From assembly GCA_021208645.1 (NCBI GenBank), contig JAJOJL010000144.1, positions 1 to 64,000 on the forward strand: DNA of 64,000 nucleotides, read 5' to 3'. Each line of letters opens with the position of its first letter. Within the stretch, counting starts at the first letter, position 1. Origin of the DNA: Bacillus sp. (in: firmicutes). Lineage in GTDB: Bacteria > Bacillota > Bacilli > Bacillales > Salisediminibacteriaceae. The position numbers were made by a program, and so were the translations under genes. The notes below the pieces were generated by a model. That model was given only the letters and a program-made list of their open reading frames with translations, ran no database searches and had not been told where the DNA came from. Positions 60,636 through 64,000 of this stretch are shown in pieces.

Positions 60636-60691
60636 ATAAATCCCCCTCGTGAGAGTAAAATCTTTTATATCACATAGGGGGATTTTATTTG
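60636..60691. terminator. Bidirectional terminator between serA and hisJ
   Basis: TAAATCCCCCT and AGGGGGATTTTA bracket a 30-base loop between the convergent genes, with A/T runs on both sides. Confidence 0.7.
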
Positions 60692-60693
60692 TT

Positions 60694-61505
60694 CTAAGTT
60701 AATGGTTTCATTTTCATTATTCCCTTAGAAAAGGTAGCGACAGATTGATAGCCTACACTTTTTGCTAATTCTACAGCTTTATCATAAGCATAACCTACAT
60801 GCTCCGGTTCATGGGCATCAGAAGAAAGTACGATAGGTATATTCTTATTAAAGCACATTTGCAAAAGGGTACGGTCAGGATAAATTTGACCAATTGGTTT
60901 TCGGAGTCCTGCTGTACTAATTTCTACACACGTTTTAGATTTGGCCAATGCCTCTGTAATTCGCTCATATTGCTCATGGAGAAACTCCCGATCTTCTGGT
61001 ATGTAACCAAAAATTTTTACAAGATCAATATGACCAACAATATGAAATAGGTTCGACTGAGCAAGGGTAACAATCTGATCATAATATTTTTTATAAACTT
61101 CTTTTACATCTCTCCTATCCCATTCCTTACGATATTCTGCTAAATCAATTCCAAAACTGCCTACCCAATGTACACTTCCGATTACATAATCGAAATCATA
61201 AGAATCAATAAACCTTTCCATTTCTTCATGTTTCCCTGGTGTATAATCCATCTCAATGGACATTTTTACCGTTGAACCATTCTTCCAAGCCTGCTCAAAT
61301 AAGCTAACGTAATCATCCATATCATAATATCTTCTCTCATCAACCATGGGTTACTTAATATATCTTTCGTCTGATAAAAATGATAAGCATGCTCAGAAAT
61401 ACCAAACTCCTCAATTCCATTTCTTTTAGCAGCTTCAAGAAATTTCATTAAATAGTCTAATGTTAAAGTCCCTTTTTCCAAGTGATTATGATAATCTGTT
61501 CTCAT
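60694..61505 (-). CDS. hisJ: Histidinol-phosphatase, PHP family, frame broken
   Basis: HisJ dephosphorylates histidinol phosphate. The PHP metal-binding motif DYHNHLEKG is at the N-terminus, with GISEHAYHF, VIGSVHWVG, IVGHIDLVKI and SSDAHEPEHVG further on. One G is missing near 61346 after SNPW; the other frame resumes VDERRYYDMDDYV. The ATG at 61505 is preceded by AAGGAG. Joined length is about 270 residues. The gene is convergent with serA. Confidence 0.9.
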
Positions 61506-61668
61506 GGAAACAACGCTCCTTCCCGACTAGTATTGTTTTATGGTAACATAATATTGGACTTTCTTCAGAAAATAATAGATAATACACAATTGAATCAGGT
61601 CCTGTAAATATGATAAAGTGATAAATGGTCCAATAAACTGTTTTAATTAACGAAAGGTGGAAATTTGA

Positions 61669-62334
61669 ATGAAAAAGTTCAAGGGGAACCTTCTCCTTGC
61701 CATGTCATTGGTTGCATTTATTGCACTTGCAGCATGTGGTAATCAGAATGAAGAATCACAAAACTTGGTAGACCAAGACTCAAACTCCATAATAGCTACT
61801 GTTAATGGGGAAGAAATCTATGAGGAAGACTTAATGCAGTTGATGCAATTTCAATTTTCAATGTTTGGAATTGATGTTCGAGCAGAGGAAAATCAGGAAC
61901 TGTTAGAATCATTTAAACCACAGTTATTAGATACATTAATATTAGAAAAAATCCTCATTCAAGAAGCATCGGGGAAGGTTACTGTTTCGGAGGAAGAAAT
62001 TGATATTTATATGGAGCAAGTTGTTTCCCAACTTCCAGAAGATTTAACCTTTGAAGAAGCCCTGGAAATTCAAGGATACACTGAAGAAGAACTACGCAAT
62101 GAAATAAAAGAAATGTTGATGATAGAAGAGTTACTGACATTAAATCATCTGTCAGAAAATGAATTTACAGTAACAGAAGATGAGTTATTGGAGCAATATG
62201 AAAAATTAGTAACTGAATACGGTGAAAATGTAGAAGAGTTTGAAGCAGTTCAAGATGAACTAAGAAAGTCAATCATTCAATCAAAATATATTGAGGAATT
62301 GAGAGAACAAGCAACTATAGAAACTTTTATTTAA
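61669..62334 (+). CDS. SurA N-domain/PrsA-like lipoprotein
   Basis: The protein is 221 residues with a signal peptide and lipobox (LAACGN, Cys at about 23). After an acidic linker, SIIATVNGEEIYEEDLMQLM starts a SurA N-terminal domain, the helical chaperone module of PrsA-type foldases. No parvulin (PPIC) domain follows, so it is probably a chaperone without isomerase activity. It is attached to the outer face of the membrane. AAAGGTGG lies upstream of the ATG. No operon partners are visible. Confidence 0.8.
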   Translation: MKKFKGNLLLAMSLVAFIALAACGNQNEESQNLVDQDSNSIIATVNGEEIYEEDLMQLMQFQFSMFGIDVRAEENQELLESFKPQLLDTLILEKILIQEASGKVTVSEEEIDIYMEQVVSQLPEDLTFEEALEIQGYTEEELRNEIKEMLMIEELLTLNHLSENEFTVTEDELLEQYEKLVTEYGENVEEFEAVQDELRKSIIQSKYIEELREQATIETFI

Positions 62335-62339
62335 AAGGT

Positions 62340-62385
62340 TAGGCGTCTTAGGGAACTCTCCCCATTAAGACGCCTTCTTTGTTTG
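62340..62385. terminator. Bidirectional terminator, lipoprotein/pduO
   Basis: GGCGTCTTA and TAAGACGCC form a stem around an A/C-rich loop between the two convergent genes, with T/A runs. Confidence 0.75.
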
Positions 62386-62422
62386 AATTAGCTAATAGTT
62401 ACTAAGAGATTACATCTCATCT

Positions 62423-62972
62423 TTAGCGAGGTGGCGTTTTATAAGGAATATCATTCACACTTCCTCTTGCATTGGTTGCTCGTGCTGCAGCGAAAAAAAA
62501 AGTCAGACAAACGATTGACATATTGAAAGACTGTTGGAGAAACAGGAACAGAATCTTTAATGTGCACAAGTTTTCGCTCGGCTCTTCTAGCAACCGTTCT
62601 GCAAACATGCAAATAGGAAGCCCCTTTTGTTCCTCCTGGCAGGATGAACGATTTTAATTCCGGAGCTTCCCCCCAGTATTTATCAATTCTTTCTTCTAAA
62701 TAAACTACGTATTCTTCCTTTACAACAGAGTCTCTATTTTGACTAACATTGGCTAATTCTCCACCTAAATCAAATAATTCATGCTGTATCTTCTGTAAAT
62801 CTAGCTTAATGTCATGATATAAATCATCTTCTAGATGCACCAATGAAAGTCCAATAAAACTGTTTAATTCATCTAAAGTCCCATATGCTTCTACCCTGTA
62901 GTGTGTTTTAGAAACTTTCTTACCGATTAATTGTGTTTCACCTTTATCTCCGTATTTTGTATAGATTTTCAT
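62423..62972 (-). CDS. PduO-type cob(I)alamin adenosyltransferase, frame broken
   Basis: This enzyme makes adenosylcobalamin from cob(I)alamin and ATP. The N-terminal ATP motif TKYGDKGETQLIGKK (about residues 4-18) and FILPGGTKGASYLHVCRTVARRAER are family signatures. An extra A in the A9 run (62493-62501) shifts the end; the other frame gives AAARATNARGSVNDIPYKTPP. The ATG at 62972 has GGGGGAAG upstream. Length about 183 residues. It could supply the cofactor sensed by the MerR-type regulator at 45 kb (inference only). Confidence 0.88.
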
Positions 62973-63114
62973 TATGTTCTTCCCCCAATTCATCAGTATT
63001 TACAGTAATTATACAATATTACGAACTGCACGGGGTTGAGAATTGGTATATAATTATATAGTATGTTTACATAATAGAAACGAATTTTTAATGTTTAATA
63101 AAGGGGGATTAACC

Positions 63115-63630
63115 ATGAGCGTTCATGAGCATAAGCAAGAAGCTCCTAAAACAGTAAATTGTATGGTGTTAACCGTGTCAGATACTAGAACGAAAGAAAC
63201 TGATAAAAGTGGTCAACTCATGAGGCAATTACTTGAAGATGCAGGTTTTCAAGTTACATTGTATGAAATAGTTAAAGATGACTATTCTGCAATACAGCAA
63301 ATGATCCGTCAGGCAGATCAAGACACTCTAATCGAAGCAATTCTAATTAATGGAGGAACAGGTATTACCTTTAGGGACACAACCTATGAAGCTGTCTCAA
63401 AAATGCTTGATAAAGAGCTTCCAGGCTTCGGAGAATTATTCCGATACTTAAGTTACGAAAAGGATATTGGTTCAGCTGCAATGCTGAGCCGAGCAATAGC
63501 TGGTGTTAGGGGAAAAACTGCTGTCTTTTCTACACCAGGCTCAACGGGAGCCGTCAAGTTGGCCATGGAAGAGCTAATTATACCAGAACTCCCTCACTTC
63601 ATGAGGGAGATCTATAAGGATTATAAATAA
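63115..63630 (+). CDS. moaB: Molybdenum cofactor biosynthesis protein MoaB
   Basis: MoaB is of the MogA/MoeA-type fold and helps adenylate or insert into molybdopterin. From the ATG at 63115 (AAGGGGG seven bases upstream) the protein is about 171 residues. Signatures are VLTVSDTRTKETDKSG, LINGGTGITFRDTTYEA and TPGSTGAVKLAMEELI. An earlier in-frame start at 63043 has no ribosome binding site. The frame is intact. Confidence 0.9.
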   Translation: MSVHEHKQEAPKTVNCMVLTVSDTRTKETDKSGQLMRQLLEDAGFQVTLYEIVKDDYSAIQQMIRQADQDTLIEAILINGGTGITFRDTTYEAVSKMLDKELPGFGELFRYLSYEKDIGSAAMLSRAIAGVRGKTAVFSTPGSTGAVKLAMEELIIPELPHFMREIYKDYK

Positions 63631-63717
63631 TGGTAAGGTTTGCATAAAGAGGTTTCATTGAAAGATGCTGTCCCATAAGTGAAATAAAAGTAATGGCAAT
63701 GGCGTCGCTCAATGCTT

Positions 63718-63765
63718 AGAGGGTGATTCAAAAGGGCAAAGAACACCCTATTGAATCACCCTCTT
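63718..63765. terminator. Terminator downstream of moaB
   Basis: GAGGGTGATTCAA and TTGAATCACCCTC form a 13-base stem, followed by TTTTAG. It lies between moaB and the convergent histidine kinase gene. The remaining bases of 63631-63860 contain nothing else I can identify. Confidence 0.75.
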
Positions 63766-63864
63766 TTAGTTCACCTTGTAATAAAAACCTTACTAAGAAG
63801 GTCAAACTATCTTGCCATTGTTCCCTGTGGAACAAGATTTTTCTGCTCAATTTGCCAAATTATA

Positions 63865-64000
63865 TTAATGTTCATAAGGTAAAAACACGGAAAATGTCGT
63901 TCCTTCGTTTAATTTACTGTGTGCAGAAACTTTTCCGTTATGGGCTTCGACAATATTTTTTACAATTGCCAAACCGAGACCAGTACCTGATCGCCCCCTT
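63865..64000 (-). CDS. Sensor histidine kinase, C-terminal fragment at window edge
   Basis: The visible 44 or so residues belong to the HATPase domain of a histidine kinase: [19 protein letters not shown] (G2 box and following helix) and [14 protein letters not shown] then stop at 63865. The gene runs off the right edge. The response regulator partner is not visible. Confidence 0.8.
   Translation of the reverse strand, partial: RGRSGTGLGLAIVKNIVEAHNGKVSAHSKLNEGTTFSVFLPYEH

Noticed and set aside
63020..63090. Sigma-A promoter for moaB
   Set aside because: Several overlapping AT-rich matches exist (TTGAGA, TATAAT, TAGTAT), but no single pair has convincing spacing.
63664..63710. Possible insertion-sequence end (GATGCTGTCCCATAAGT) after moaB
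   Set aside because: No partner end, target duplication or transposase was found in the window, so I cannot support a mobile element.

Overview
The window is a low-GC Firmicutes chromosome segment, most likely from an endospore-forming member of the Bacillaceae. Nearly every gene up to about 56.6 kb lies on the minus strand in the order known from the Bacillus subtilis aro/trp supraoperon and the ypiA-fer region: ypiA, aroA, tyrA, hisC, trpABFCDE, aroH, aroB, aroC, ndk, hepT, menG, hepS, mtrB, folE, hbs, spoIVA, yphF, yphE, spoVIF, gpsA, plsY, der, yphA, fni, rpsA, plsC, cmk, ypeB, sleB, prsW, ypdA, gudB, mecB, ypbG, ypbF, ypbE, ypbD, recQ, ypbB, fer. Sporulation genes (spoIVA, spoVIF, sleB, ypeB) and TRAP (mtrB) with its trp leader target support this. 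The presence of futalosine-type menaquinone genes and of a ferredoxin-dependent oxoacid oxidoreductase suggests an alkaliphilic or halophilic, partly anaerobic relative of B. halodurans rather than B. subtilis itself; this is inference only.

Layout. 1-2.1 kb: an edge gene of unknown function and the TPR protein YpiA. 2.3-15.7 kb: aromatic amino acid synthesis, from chorismate synthase down to tryptophan, tyrosine and phenylalanine (with hisC), controlled by a TRAP-binding attenuator leader at 12.88-13.05 kb. 15.8-22.4 kb: ndk and the isoprenoid quinone block, in which mqnA, ubiX and a ubiA-type prenyltransferase are inserted between hepT and menG. 22.5-26.6 kb: hbs and spoIVA, separated by a degraded group II intron sitting directly behind the spoIVA terminator. 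27-36.7 kb: lipid, ribosome and GTPase housekeeping genes. 37-44.2 kb: germination (sleB-ypeB), PrsW protease, asparaginase, YpdA, glutamate dehydrogenase. 44.3-56.6 kb: mecB to ypbB, with two insertions relative to B. subtilis: a cobalamin-binding-type MerR regulator, and a block holding fhs plus a four-subunit 2-oxoacid:ferredoxin oxidoreductase and a P-loop ATPase behind a cre-like operator. 57-64 kb: a mixed-strand region with ferredoxin, Crp/Fnr and GntR regulators, serA, hisJ, a SurA-type lipoprotein, cobalamin adenosyltransferase, moaB and the end of a histidine kinase.

The most important caution is data quality. I find at least 28 single-base frame breaks in 23 genes, including essential ones (der, plsC, hepS). 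Most add one base in A/T runs of seven or more, or drop one in shorter runs. Such genes are listed at full reconstructed length as CDS with the break located. Sequencing error is the simplest explanation. The group II intron is different: it is also truncated and looks genuinely dead.

I saw no rRNA, tRNA, CRISPR array, transposase or phage gene. The non-coding structures I can support are the trp leader, many intrinsic terminators, two copies of a GC-rich repeat with terminal inverted repeats, and a few promoters.
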